From: Opisthocomus hoazin
Taxonomy: Eukaryota > Chordata > Aves > Opisthocomiformes > Opisthocomidae
Assembly: GCF_030867145.1 (NCBI RefSeq)
Contig: NC_134414.1
Span: 128,476,465-128,540,464, forward strand
DNA: 64,000 bases
Direction: 5' to 3'
Below the pieces are notes generated by a model, which was given only the letters and a program-made list of their open reading frames with translations, did not search any database and had not been told where the DNA came from. The position numbers and the translations under genes were made by a program. This document shows, one piece after another, positions 12,571 to 24,600 of this stretch (position 1 is the stretch's first letter; each line of letters starts with the position of its first letter).

Positions 12571-12579
12571 CCCCGCCCC
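12571..12579 (-). promoter_or_regulatory. GC box, reverse orientation
   Basis: CCCCGCCCC (GGGGCGGGG on the minus strand) lies 40 nt downstream of the CCAAT box and about 70 nt before the start codon. NF-Y plus Sp1 pairs are typical of TATA-less promoters. Confidence 0.5.
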
Positions 12580-12647
12580 TCCCGCTGCGGCCACCAGCTC
12601 CGGAGGCCGCCGGTCCGCCTGGCCGCGCTCCCCGCCGCCGCTCCGCC

Positions 12648-12693
12648 ATGTGGCTGCTGGCCGTCTGGGTGCTGCTCAGCGCCGCGGCCGCCG
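12648..12693 (+). CDS. CD47: CD47 exon 1 (coding part): signal peptide
   Basis: It encodes residues 1-15 ([15 protein letters not shown]) plus the first base of Gly16. This is a hydrophobic signal-peptide core followed by small residues. The donor is GTGAGT at 12694 (phase 1). The 5'UTR start is unknown. Translation beyond the donor would run into GC-rich intron. Confidence 0.93.
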
Positions 12694-15600
12694 GTGAGTC
12701 CTCGCCGCCCTCTTTTCTCCCTCTCCTTCGTCGTCCTGACTCCTGCGGCCGGGGCCGCGCCAGCCGGCCTTCGGGCGCCTTCCTCCCGCCCCCGCCCTCG
12801 GCGGCGGAAGTAGCCCCGGGGAGGGAGGCCCCGGGGGGCGAGGTGTGAGGGGAGGAGGGCAGAGCCGCCCCCCCCGGCCCGCGCAGCCGCCGGGCGGGCG
12901 GGGAGGGGAGCGGCAGGTGTGGCCCTGGCGGCGGGGGACGGGACGTGGCGTGGCCGGACACGCGGGGCGAGCGGCGCGGACCCTGCGCGCCCTGCCGCCG
13001 CGGTTGCGGGGGTGGGGGGGGTGCTCCAGCCCTAGGCCTTGCCGCCGCCCTCGGCCCCCCTCCCCGGGTTGGGCGGTGGGGTGCTTCCCTTAGAAGCTGA
13101 GGGGAGAGGAAGGACGCCCTGGCCCGCGCAGAGCTCCTCGTCTCCTTGTGTCCTGGGGCAGCTTGGCTTGGCGTGCTTTCTGGAAGAAATAGCGATGACC
13201 AGGCAGTCGCCTGCTGTACAATTTATAGGGTTGACGGCGTTTCTTGATCCTAAAAAATGAGTTTGGGTGTCACGGCTGTGCAGATGGCATCTCACCATCT
13301 AACTTCGTATTTTTCTGTGCCTCAGGAAGACACTCGGTGGGGGGAGAGCGAGTTAAAAAAATTACGGCGCTTTCGCTGAGGTGCAGATGCTGGCTTGTTG
13401 TGCAGTCAGCAGCACATCGAAACCGGCGTGTTTCACGCTAGTGTCTACATTCATGTCTGGGTTCCCGCGTCGGGAGTAGGCTGCCTTCAATGCCGAGCGC
13501 CCTAGGCTGTTCTGTGGTTGGTGAGAAATGCAGCTGGCCATCAGGTGCAACGCCAAGCTTAGCCAGTTTTGACGTAACGTGCAGTATTTCTCAGTTTGCA
13601 CTGCTGTGCATCGTTTGAAACAACCTTTCAGCGGCAGCTTCACAACTGTGTATTCTTCAGGAGCAGCACCCCCGGACTGCGTAGTATGAGGCTCTAAAAT
13701 TGTCGCCTTAACTTGGTGCCTCTAAGCCGATAATTGATGAGAAAGTTTGAGGCTAGGAGCCCACCTAGTAGTCCACTGCCTGCGGCATTTGGGAGCGATT
13801 GCCTGAGGGTTCTGATGAATTCCTCATACCACAAGAAGAATGTCGGAAGTTGGCAGGGGAAATATCGTCTGTAGTAAGCAGTCGGGTTCCCTCTAGTGAG
13901 GTAGCAGCCACGCAACCTCTTCTAGCAAAGCACCTAGACTGGCAGAGGACAAAACCCGCAAATAGTTGCCTGTGTGCTTGTGTTGGTGCCCGTGTGCAGC
14001 CTGCTTGCTGTTTGCCTGGCACGCTGCTGGTGGAGCGGTGCATGTGAGTACTTCTTAGTTGGCTTCAGGCAAAATATGCCAGCTCTCATAGACTGCACAA
14101 CAGCAAACCCATGGAATCTGATTTACAGCTACCTCCTGTTCTGTACAAATACTAGGGAGAAAATAGCAATCAATTTGTTTTAATTCCTTCAAGACAGTGT
14201 TTTTTTCTTTGCTTTGGCAAATATTTGGAAGTATAGTTGCTTCCTTTATTTGAAAATCACCTTTCTCAGTGAAATGGAACCAGCGGTGAATAAATTCTTC
14301 CTACACAATGTAAATGTGCCAGCTCCAAAAGAGGGGAAAAAAAAACCCAAACCCAACAACCTCACAATCGGAAACCTTTTATCGGGAAGTAATGTTAAAA
14401 TAAAACAGATGTGAAATTTATTTCACGAATTGCTATTGAAACACTACAGCTTGAACTTATTTTTTAGTAGGGCATAGTTTGGGGTATGGGTACAGTTTGA
14501 CTTTGTTCTGCTTTTGTTTTATATTTTGCGGTACAGTTTAAAAAATGCAACACAGTGAGTAAACCGGAGAATATTCTTTCTTCATTGTAAAGTGCTGCCA
14601 TGCGTAATACATATTTAGTCAGTTTGTTATGAGCTTTTGCTATTCAGTAGTAATCCAGTGACTGGTGTGAGACTATTAAAGCAATATTTCAAAGATCAGT
14701 GCTTTTTAAATGTGGTCTGAGACTGCTGCTTTGAAAAAAATGAGCTATTGCAAATAGTGACAGAACTTCCATTGTTTGGTTTTGTTTTTTTTCTTTCTCC
14801 ATTTCCCCTAATTGAGTGTAGTCATCAAATACATATCACAATTCTGAGCTAGTTTATACATGTGAATGCCAGTAGTTTCTCTGAAGTCGCTGAGCTATTC
14901 CAGTTTGTAAGTCTGCGTGCTTACAGTATTAGGGGTTGTGGTCTTGTTTTACAGTACGTATCTTTTCCCATATTTGATTTTGTCTGGTGGATATAGTCAA
15001 GCATTTTGAATGGTTAATGCTACTGGGACTTTGGGAAGCAATGACTGTTGGGACAGCTATTAAACTGAGTTACAATTTAACACAAACGAGGGAAAAAAAA
15101 AAAGAAAATAAAAGATTCAAATCCTTCATATTTTGCAGTCAAGCTAGTTTAATTAACCTCTTTCTTCTGGTGCCTGGTGTAATTTAAATACTAATGTTAT
15201 CATTTTTTATGTTCTCAAGAACTGATGAATGGATCTTAATTTCCAGTAAAATTTCGACATGATTTAGGTCTTCCTTCAGTCACTACTACTGTTTTAGAGC
15301 TGTGGTGCGTTACCTGCATTGAATGGTATTGTTAGCAGCGTTAATCACAGTGATTTGTAATACGGGTCATTTATTGTTACGAATTCTCCATTTTCAATTC
15401 TATTGTGTGTACACTCAAATACTAGGTAAGCAATAATCTTATTTAATATATGGTACAGTGTGTGCACCTCCTCCATCAGAAAGGAAAAGAGGGAATTTGT
15501 AAGAAACTATCTAAACCTATGGGCATTTGGCTCCACCTTCAGAGATAAGGAAGAACAAATGACGAACATTTATTGACTAAGCTGCCCTGCCTGCCTTTCC

Positions 15601-18600
15601 TCAGAAGTGTAGGAGTAGGTTTGGTTTTTTTTCCTTAACGAACTGTAGAGAATACTTGTGTGGAGCTGATGCCTGGGCCTCTGTTTTGAGAGACCTGTGT
15701 GATCAACAGCAAAACCTGTGGTTAATGTTACGTGTATACTTTGCAGAAACCAGGCCTTAATGTAGTAGTATTTCTGCATATGGCATTTTAGGGAAAGTGT
15801 CCAAGTAAGTGGCAGCCCAAAGTCTGTGCAGAAGGGCTGTGGTAGAGTTATAATAATGCCTTTTTTCCTTCTTTCGTTACTCCCTTAAAGCATGGTTTTC
15901 TTTTTGTGGTTTCACAGGAGCGTTTGTTTTGTTTTCCTAAGTTGCATGTTGTAATTATTTTTTCTTTTGTTGTATATTAAGAAATAATTCTGAATGTGTC
16001 AATTTTAATTTTTCTTTATAGGTTCTGCCCAGTTGGTATTTAGTGTGACAGAGGTCGTTGAAAGAACTGTCTGTAATAAAACCGTCACTTTACCTTGCCA
16101 TGTGACTAATCTGAAGGAGAACAATACATATGCCATGTTTGTTACATGGAAAAAACAAGGAAAAATAATTTTTTCTTTTGATGGAGCAACACAGGCCTTT
16201 TTCAAAGATCCAATGGTTCCATCAGCTGACTTAGTATCTCAGGCGGATTTACCCAAGGGTATTGCCTCTCTAAAGCTTAACAGTGCAGAAGCAGAAGATG
16301 GAAATTACAGTTGTAAAGTAACAGAATCAAGCAGAGAAGGAGAAACAAGAGTTGAACTTAGAAACCGCTCAGGTGAGTTGCCTGCCATTGTTTTGGAACC
16401 TGTTGGGAGAGAAAACAAGCAAAATTTTATGGGAAAGAGAAAAATAATGAACATGGCAATATATTACTTTAAATTGAAAATACAAAAAATGTTGCACCCA
16501 GGCCTTCAAACTTGAATGATACTATGAGTTGTTTTGGATTAAGTTACTGGGGAGTGCATCTGTGGGAAAGATCCGAACACATTTTTTTCATTCCGTGATA
16601 ATGTCTCAAAATCATTTGTCTAATATAGTAAAACCTATGCTTTCCCATATGTTTTAGATTATATAGTTGGTGATAATTTCAGCACCCTCATGTTATTACA
16701 TTACGTACTGAAATGTACTCCTGATATCCTTGTGATACTGAGCTGTATGCATCCGTCACAGTGGCTGCAGAAGTCTTTTCTTTCAAGAACTGCAACTTCC
16801 AATCTTTAGCTATGCTGGAAAAATTACAGATAGAACTAACAGAAATTCTGTATAAGAGCTCAAAAACTTGATCTGAAGGTATGCAGATTTCCAGTGCTGC
16901 TACTAGATGGTAACTTGTTACGGTTTTCTAGCATTAATTATTGTCTTCAGAAGATGAGGTTAAACTAACATAATGGTGACTAAGTGATAAATTTCTTGTT
17001 TAGTGAGCCATTTTACCTTGTCTTGTCAGATGCAGCCCATGTGTTCTAGCGCCTCAGCTACTGAGTGATGAGATTTGTACATGTGCAGCCTGTCTGGTAT
17101 TCTGCAGAAGTGACAGTTACACTGAACGTATGTGTGTATAGTTTATCTCTTCTGCACAGGAGACTTGCGTCTTGCTTCTGGAAAGCTGCTCAGAAGCACT
17201 GAACGTGTTATATATGCATAGCACATGGAGTCTTACCTGTGCACTGTAGAATTGTCCTAGGATGTTTTTGCTATTATATTTTGCGTTTGTCATTAAAATG
17301 TTTATGAAGCTCAAACAGATGTTACTTGTGTCCTGCTGGAAACATCTGTGTAATTCACAGTGGAGTCTAATTATTGACTTAACCATATGCACTGCAAAGC
17401 AAATGTGATTCTGAAATGAATTGAAAGGGGTACAGCCACTGAAAGAGTGAGGATGCTACAATATCATTCAGTTCTTAGAATGCTGCAAAACCAGGGGAAG
17501 AGGTATAGGCAGTTTCCTTCTCTTACACCTTCTTCCTTACTCAGCCTTTTTGGACTGTTTTTGCCATACAGTGTTAAGCTCTAGAACAGGAAACAAGGCT
17601 TGAGAATGTAGTAGAATCAAGTCCAATTTGCAAGTTTTATTGTTTTGTTATTACTTTCTCTGTTTTTAGAGTTTTGAAAGTGGTATGAAGACTACAAAGC
17701 AGGAAACTGATGTATTTTTTCTAATTTCATTTTCTAGTTGTCAGTTGCGACGAGGAAAGTACTTCAACACCAAAGGAAAAATGTGGTTAGTGAAGAATTT
17801 ATAGTTGCGAGGTCACGTTAGGTTTGAGAGAGTATGCTATAAAATGTAAAACTTAGTCTTGTGTTTGAGAGTTTGGCTGAAGTTGAAACAGTCGCTTGTT
17901 CTCTCTTTAAGTTCTTTTGCATAATTTTTTGGTGTTTGTTCCTCAGTGTTCTAGAGAGACTCTTAAGATGATAAGCTAATAGAAGAAAGCGTAGCAAGTG
18001 AGTTTTGAAAAGGGCTAGTGAATAATGGATATCCTGTATCAGTCTTCACTCTGTCATTTCTGAGCAATGATTTCATGCTATCGCTAGTAATATGTTCCAA
18101 TTGATGCTTTTACAAAGAAACAAGAGCCAACTAGTCTCCATCTTGCTTTACAGAATTCCCGGATTCACATAGGAAATGGGTGGCAGAGTGAGCAAGATTT
18201 CTTTGCCAATGCCCTTATATTTGGGCACACTCTTTCCTGATCAGTTACCTTCACAGGAGGGCGACAGCAAAGTTTCCCATTTATCTTTTCTGCTTCTTTC
18301 TTCTCTTTTTACTTCCTCTTCTCTTCCCCCTTCCCTCCTCCCCTCTGAAGTCTCTTTTGCTTATTTGGAATTGATTTCCTTATATTAGCTCTCAGAATAA
18401 TACTTTTCGCCCAGAGTTTATTTTATTGCTATGAAGCACCAGAGTAAGGGAAATGTATTACCAGGAAAATATGTTCAGCTATTTCTCGTACTTGCATGTT
18501 GCATGTACCAGCAGTATTGCAAGCATTTCCACACAATAAGTGCTTTTAGACTCTTTTAAGACTGGCCATATGTGGTTCCACATTGCGTGCTGAAGTCCTA

Positions 18601-21600
18601 GCAGATACCAGGCTTCATGGCTGCTTTTTTTTTTTTCTATTTGTAATACCTGGTAGTGTCATCTGGCAGTGCTACAGAGGAAATGAAGCTGCTTTAGAAT
18701 CTCTGCTTGCAGTTAGTTTCAATTCATTAATAATTCTCAGTTACAGTGAACAGAATTACTGGGATTTGCCTGTAGGATTTGGCTTATCTAGAGAATGGCA
18801 ACTGCATCGAAGTCATTGTTCAATATTAGTTGCTTTTCTGAAAATGCAAATGAAGCAAAAAGCCTTTCTTTAAACAGTTCTTTAAATTAGACTTCTTTTG
18901 GTGATAAAGAAGTTGCCAAATATTCCTTCGTTTCTCTGTCTTTAGTATGTTTTGTGGTTGCCTTGTATTTATGTTGTAACCGCAGTGTCTTCTTCTGTGA
19001 CCCCCTTGTTGGTGGAGGGGAGTTTGTGAATTTAAAACTGTCCTCAAGGTATGTACTTGGCATTGAAAGTTGTGAAGTATTGCTACTTATTTCCATGTTT
19101 CTGGAGCTGCAGATACAGCTTTTAAATACGGAGCGTAAGTGCAAGGAGTATGCATCTAAATGGAGATTAGAAATATTTTTGGAAGCAAGTGTGCAGACAG
19201 AGGAGTGGTGGCAAGTATAATGCAAGAAATTGAGACTTTGGATTGCACTGAGGGAGTCTAAACAAAGTTATGAGCAGAGATGGAAGAATCCATTTTCTAG
19301 TTCAGTGGAGATACTTTCAGAACTTTGTGTTGGAAGGTGACTTACATGGTCTTACAGCATGAGTGACTGAACAGTCTAAGGCATCCAAGATGCAGGGGGA
19401 AAAAGACTAAACAGAAGATTTCTGAAATTAACAAAGCAGTGTTTCCTTCTCACTTAGGTTAGCTCCTGTATTCCTTATCACACATCTGGATTTCTTCAGG
19501 AGTTACCACAGTTGGGGGTAGAATAGAATAGCTAGGGAAGCACCAAACTGGACTCTTTAGATCTTTCCCAGCTTCCCTGCTTAGCCTAAATACGCCGTTT
19601 TTCTGATCTTACTGTGCCGTTTGTCGTTCTGCAAGCTAACAAGCTTGTACTGCCACATGATAGCATAAATGTATCCTCTGCTGCAGTGGAGGTTAAGACC
19701 TCCAGTTTGTAAAACTTTAGGGTAACTAGAAGTACTGAAAAAATAGGTTGTCACACAAAAGATCAGAGTGAAAAATACACAGGTAGAAGTCATAGCTTTC
19801 TTAGCCTGTTATAACTTTTAATGCTAACTATTACATACAGTATTGAGAAATCTAGAGAATAGCCTAAAAGAGGCAATAAATGTGTGTAAAGCTAATAACG
19901 TCAGTTTTTGTTTTATTCCTACCATATTTTTTTTGTTTATTCTCTAGGATCATGGTTTCTTCTACTGCATAGGGCTATCATCATAGCGTTGCTGTTCTTA
20001 GTTCTTGTTTTGTGTTCGGCTCAGTTAAGTGTTATTGGTAAGTATTGCTCTTTAATTCTTTGCAGTTACTGATTTGTCATAAAATTGCTTGCATAAAGGC
20101 ATCCATGTAAGGTGGAAGATGAAAGAATTCTGCGTTGCATAGCCTTCCATTTCCTTGTCAGTGAGCCTTGCACTCTTTCAGGACATGTGACATACATTTT
20201 CGGCATCAAGCTACGAAAACACTAGTCTAGCATAGCATTTGCAGTTTGGGGCCTTTGAACTGAAAAATCCCCATGACCTCGTCCAGATGATGTGTGTTTT
20301 GGGGCTTCGGCATGCCACATGGTGCCCCAGTCATGCAGTGTGGACACAGGCACTGTGTTGTAGGGGATCTAGCTGTAAGCAGTGGGATCTGGGCCAATCT
20401 GCTCCATTTGCTTGGAGGCCAGGGTTTGCTCCCTGGGGTTGGTATTTTTAGCATCTTGATGTCTTTGTAGATAAAGGTATGATGTGCAGCCTAAAAGGTC
20501 TGTGTTCAGAGCTAGTCTGCCATGCGGTGATGTTTTTGCTGCCAATACTGTTGCAGACGATGAGGTTTTTTGCAAGTGTGCAATTTTTGTGGGGTGAAAT
20601 TGGAAATGTCTACTGTCATTGGTTAGAACAAGGAAGCTTTTCTTCGCTGTTGGTTCACCGTGACATTGAATCGTTAGAAGCAGAAACATGTTTCATTTTA
20701 TGGTCGTAAAGTTAATCATAGAGAAAAGTGGTGCTCACTTCTTAATGTAAAATTGTTCATTAGTCTTTTTAGCACTGGCTGAGTTATAATTTAACACTGA
20801 CATCAGTGATTTTGTTAAATGTTTTCAGAGGCAGTACTTTCACCAGTGTCACACATCCTTAGATGTTCTTTATACACTGGTGTCCAACACGTGTGCAATG
20901 TAGAGTGTGCTATATGTCCTAGTCTTTCAGATGGTTCCCTGTGGTGCAGTTTGTTACAGTAGTCTTGGACGTTTTTTCGGCCTTTTTCTATTTGTAGACT
21001 TCTGAAAAATAAAAAATTTCTGTTTAGAGTTGAGTCTATAAGAAACGGAAAGAAATCACACTCGGAGTGATTTATAGTAATAACATATTCAGCTATCTAT
21101 ATATAATTTCATTTATTACCTTTTCATGAACCTCTGAAAGTGGTATGTGACTTTTCAAAGGTCCATCCGTGGTCAGAGGTTGACAACTAATACATATTTT
21201 TAAAATTACTGCATTTCCATAGTGTTAGATTCCAGATTGTTATTATTTATAATGGTTTAGGAGTCTCTGATTGGTTCTAATATGTTCAGGAATTGTCATT
21301 GCCTTCCATTTGTAGCAGAACTTCCACATTTTTAGCATTTTGATAGCAAAGTAATAGTTGTCCTGAAATAAGCATGAATTGCATCCATGGAGAAGCACTG
21401 TCATTTTACAGGAGTAAGTTGAGCCTGCTTGGATTTTATTGCATCTGTGCACTTTATTGCGAGGTCTGTGACCTCTGTGGGGAAAAGCAATTGTGCTACC
21501 TCTAACTTAATAAATGTGGGTGTACTTACTGTTTGTTTTTGTTGTTTGTTTTTTTGTTTGTTTGATTTGCACTATGTTAGTTAACCTGTGAATCCAGCAA

Positions 21601-24600
21601 TACTACAATATACCTTTAAATAGTTTGTTAAACTGGGCTTGGTTATTCTGTGTAACACTTGGGAATATATGTTTTCTTGTTTTTGTGTTTTATGGGGGGG
21701 TTTGGTTTTTGGGGTTTTCTTAGTCAGTTAGTTTGGGATGGGGTGGGTTTTTTTTTTTTTGCTTAGAGGATTGGCTTTTAGGATTTAAGTATAGCATATC
21801 CATTGCTTATTTTTGCTGTTGTGTCTTGCTTTCCTTATGTAGCATATTTATAATACAAAAAAATGTGAATTTCCAGTACAGATATGCAGCAAGATTTTAC
21901 TATTACTACTATTCCATAGAAGTTTTTGGTTTAAACGACAGTAGTACTTGGGGGTATGACTGGGGTCCTGTTGTGTTAGACCATGTGGGTATAATGAAAG
22001 ATAGTTTTAATTACAAGAGAGAATATTCTGTAATCCTTCTGTAGGTAAGATACTATTAAAGATTTTGTCATATGTACCCTCTAGAATATTTACTGTATCC
22101 TTGTGATTTTTTTTGTGCTAACACAGTGCCTGTTAATGGGATGTTAATTCTGTACGTGCTACTTGTTTTTCTTTTTGAAGTTAGTTACAGTATTTGTTTG
22201 TTCTCTGTCTGTGATTACGGGTTTCAGCATGTACCAAGATTGTTGGTATATTAATTTTCAAGCTTGGAGCAAGAGCTGTATTTTTTTGTGTCTTAGTTTT
22301 AGCAGTGTATAAGGCAGAAACAAACACAGCTTATTATGATGTTGATGTTGTATTTGTACTGTTTCTTCTTTTCCAAAGACTGTGAAAGTGCTGCTGCATT
22401 GAAACCCTCCACTGGAATCCACCATTTCTGAGATGGCAGCTATTTAGCAGTGCAGTTATGCTGAAAATTTGTCTTGTCTGTGGCATCTGAGCATGTAGAT
22501 CGTCCCGTATCTATTCATCCTCAAAGCATTCTGAGGAAGGGCTGAGGGAGCTGAGATTGTTTAGCCTGAAAAACAGAAGGCTGAGAGGGAACCTTATAAA
22601 TGCTTATAAATATCTTAAGGGTGGGTGTCAGGAGGATGGGGCCAAACTCTTTTCAGTGGTGCCCAGCGACGGGACAAGGGGCAGCGGGCACAAACTGGAG
22701 GATAACAATTTCCATTTGAACACGAGGAAGAACTTCTTCACTCTGAGGGTGACGGAGCCCTGGAACAAGCTGCCCATGGAGGTTGTGGAGTCTCCTTTTC
22801 TGGAGATACTCAAACCCCGCCTGGATGAGGTCCTGTGCAGCCTGCTCTAGGTGACCCTGCTTCGGCAGGGCCCTTGGACTAGATGGTCCCCAGAGGTCCC
22901 TTCCAACCCCTAACATTCTGTGATTCTGTGAGATGGGAACATCACTCTGTTCCCTAGGGGATAGAGGTGATATGTCTGAGCTCACACAGTGTCATGGGGA
23001 AGAGAATTAAACCTGGAATTTTTAAATCCCTGTCTGACACTCACCTGAGTAACAAATTCACTGTGACATTTTTTAAATGTCAGTTGTTCATCTACTTGAA
23101 TTAACTTGTACCGTGTCCCAGAGTTATTTTGATAACGTATCACCTGAATTGTATAGAAGGTGGAATTAAGAATTTGGCTGAAACACCAGCGCCAGGTTTC
23201 ATTTATCCGAGTAAGCCATATTAACCGTATCAGACAATGAGAACAAGTGAATTCTTGGTAATATTAATAGTTCTAAATTTTTAGGCATTTTTTTCTTTTA
23301 GGACAACAATCCTAATTATAAAATCTGTGTATTTTAGTGAGAGAATTTGTTTGATTGTTTTCCTCTCTTTCTCTCTTTGTTTTGTCTTTAAGCATTAAAA
23401 TATGAGATTGTACCTCAGAAGAAAATGGGCATCATTGTAGCAGGTATCATCTTCACAGTTGCTGCTGTTGTAGGCACCGTTCTTTTTGTCCAAGGTAGGT
23501 GTATTCTAATTGCCTTCTTAAGCAAATAAGACCACAAATGAATCTCTTCCATGCAGTACTATGGAGGTTAGTAGATTGTGATTAATAGGTGGTACTAAGT
23601 TAAAAAAAAAAGTACAGAATACAACTAAAAGAGCATTGTGGTTGTCAGGCCCTCAGATGATCATAGGGAGATACAGACTCCAAATTTATTCCTATTTTCT
23701 GTCCTGCTACCTTGGGTGAATATTAGGGTCTAGGGAGTGACTTCTGGTGCCTCAGTGGGATTTATTTCTGGACCCTAAAACTTGGTGATACTAACAATTT
23801 GCTTTTGTTGCTTTGTGCTTTTTTCCAATCAAGGATTTCTGTTTTACTAATTTCCATGCAAATGTTTGCAGATGGCTATACCGCACAGAATCAAGCTGGT
23901 CTTGGCCTAATTGTAGTCCCTGCTGTGATTTTGGTACCGTTGCAATACTTCATGTTTGGAATAGGTGAGTATTTATTTATTCACTAGCTCAAGAACACAC
24001 TGATAGAAAAACTGAGCTCCCCCTCCCAGTAATCTACATGCTATTTTCATTCTTAGAAATTGGTACTGTGATAGCATGCTGGGTTCCTGACCTTCCTCGT
24101 ATCTCAAAACAAAATGTTTAACCTGTGTTTGTTTGGCTAAGTTGCTTCAGGGAAGAAGTATAAGTTACTGGCTTGAAAAATGAGATTTAGGATAGGACAT
24201 CTGAGTGATACCTGCTCTTCCTGCTTGGGTCTTGGGACTGGGATGAATGACTAACTCTCAGAATGTATGTGTTTAATTTTTTCTACTTATGGTTTGTTGA
24301 TAATTTGATTTATATATACATATATTTGTGTGTGTGTGTATACATACAAGAGTGCTGAGTGACTTGCAGTGACTTGAGAGTTTTGTTATCATACTGGCTC
24401 ACTGAGCTTAGAATTTAGGAGAATCTGATTTTTAGTTTTATGTGAATGACCTACCTTTTGTATCTCCTTAGTTAATCTTTAAAAATTAAAATTCTTTTTC
24501 TCTTTCTGTATTTCCCAGTTTTTGATAGTCTACCACAAGCAACATTTGCTCTGATAGGTTTGAAAATTCTTGGTTACATAATTGCTGTGGTTGGTTTTGC

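Larger units (their letters stand above)
11750..13130. promoter_or_regulatory. CD47: CpG island spanning the CD47 promoter and exon 1
   Basis: The base composition switches abruptly to very GC-rich with dense CpG from about 11.75 kb to about 13.13 kb, then falls back to AT-rich intron sequence. The start codon at 12648 lies inside it. There is no TATA box at a plausible distance. A CCAAT box and two GC boxes lie in the 230 bases before the start codon. This is the usual architecture of a broadly expressed gene, which fits CD47's near-ubiquitous expression in vertebrates. The transcription start itself cannot be fixed from sequence. Long open frames on both strands here result from GC richness, not from genes. 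Confidence 0.85.
20038..23392 (+). other. CD47: CD47 intron 4
   Basis: 3.4 kb holding a sense-strand CR1 tail (22533-22930), a possible antisense MIR-like relic beside it, and a G/T-rich stretch at about 21690-21765 whose G-runs could fold as a quadruplex in RNA. No other gene was seen. Confidence 0.85.

Noticed and set aside
11921..12961. 346-codon open frame on the minus strand of the CpG island (and a 196-codon plus-strand frame at 11808-12398)
   Set aside because: Very GC-rich DNA lacks stop codons by composition. The translations are Pro/Gly/Ala/Arg-rich and low-complexity, without any domain, and overlap the CD47 promoter and exon 1.
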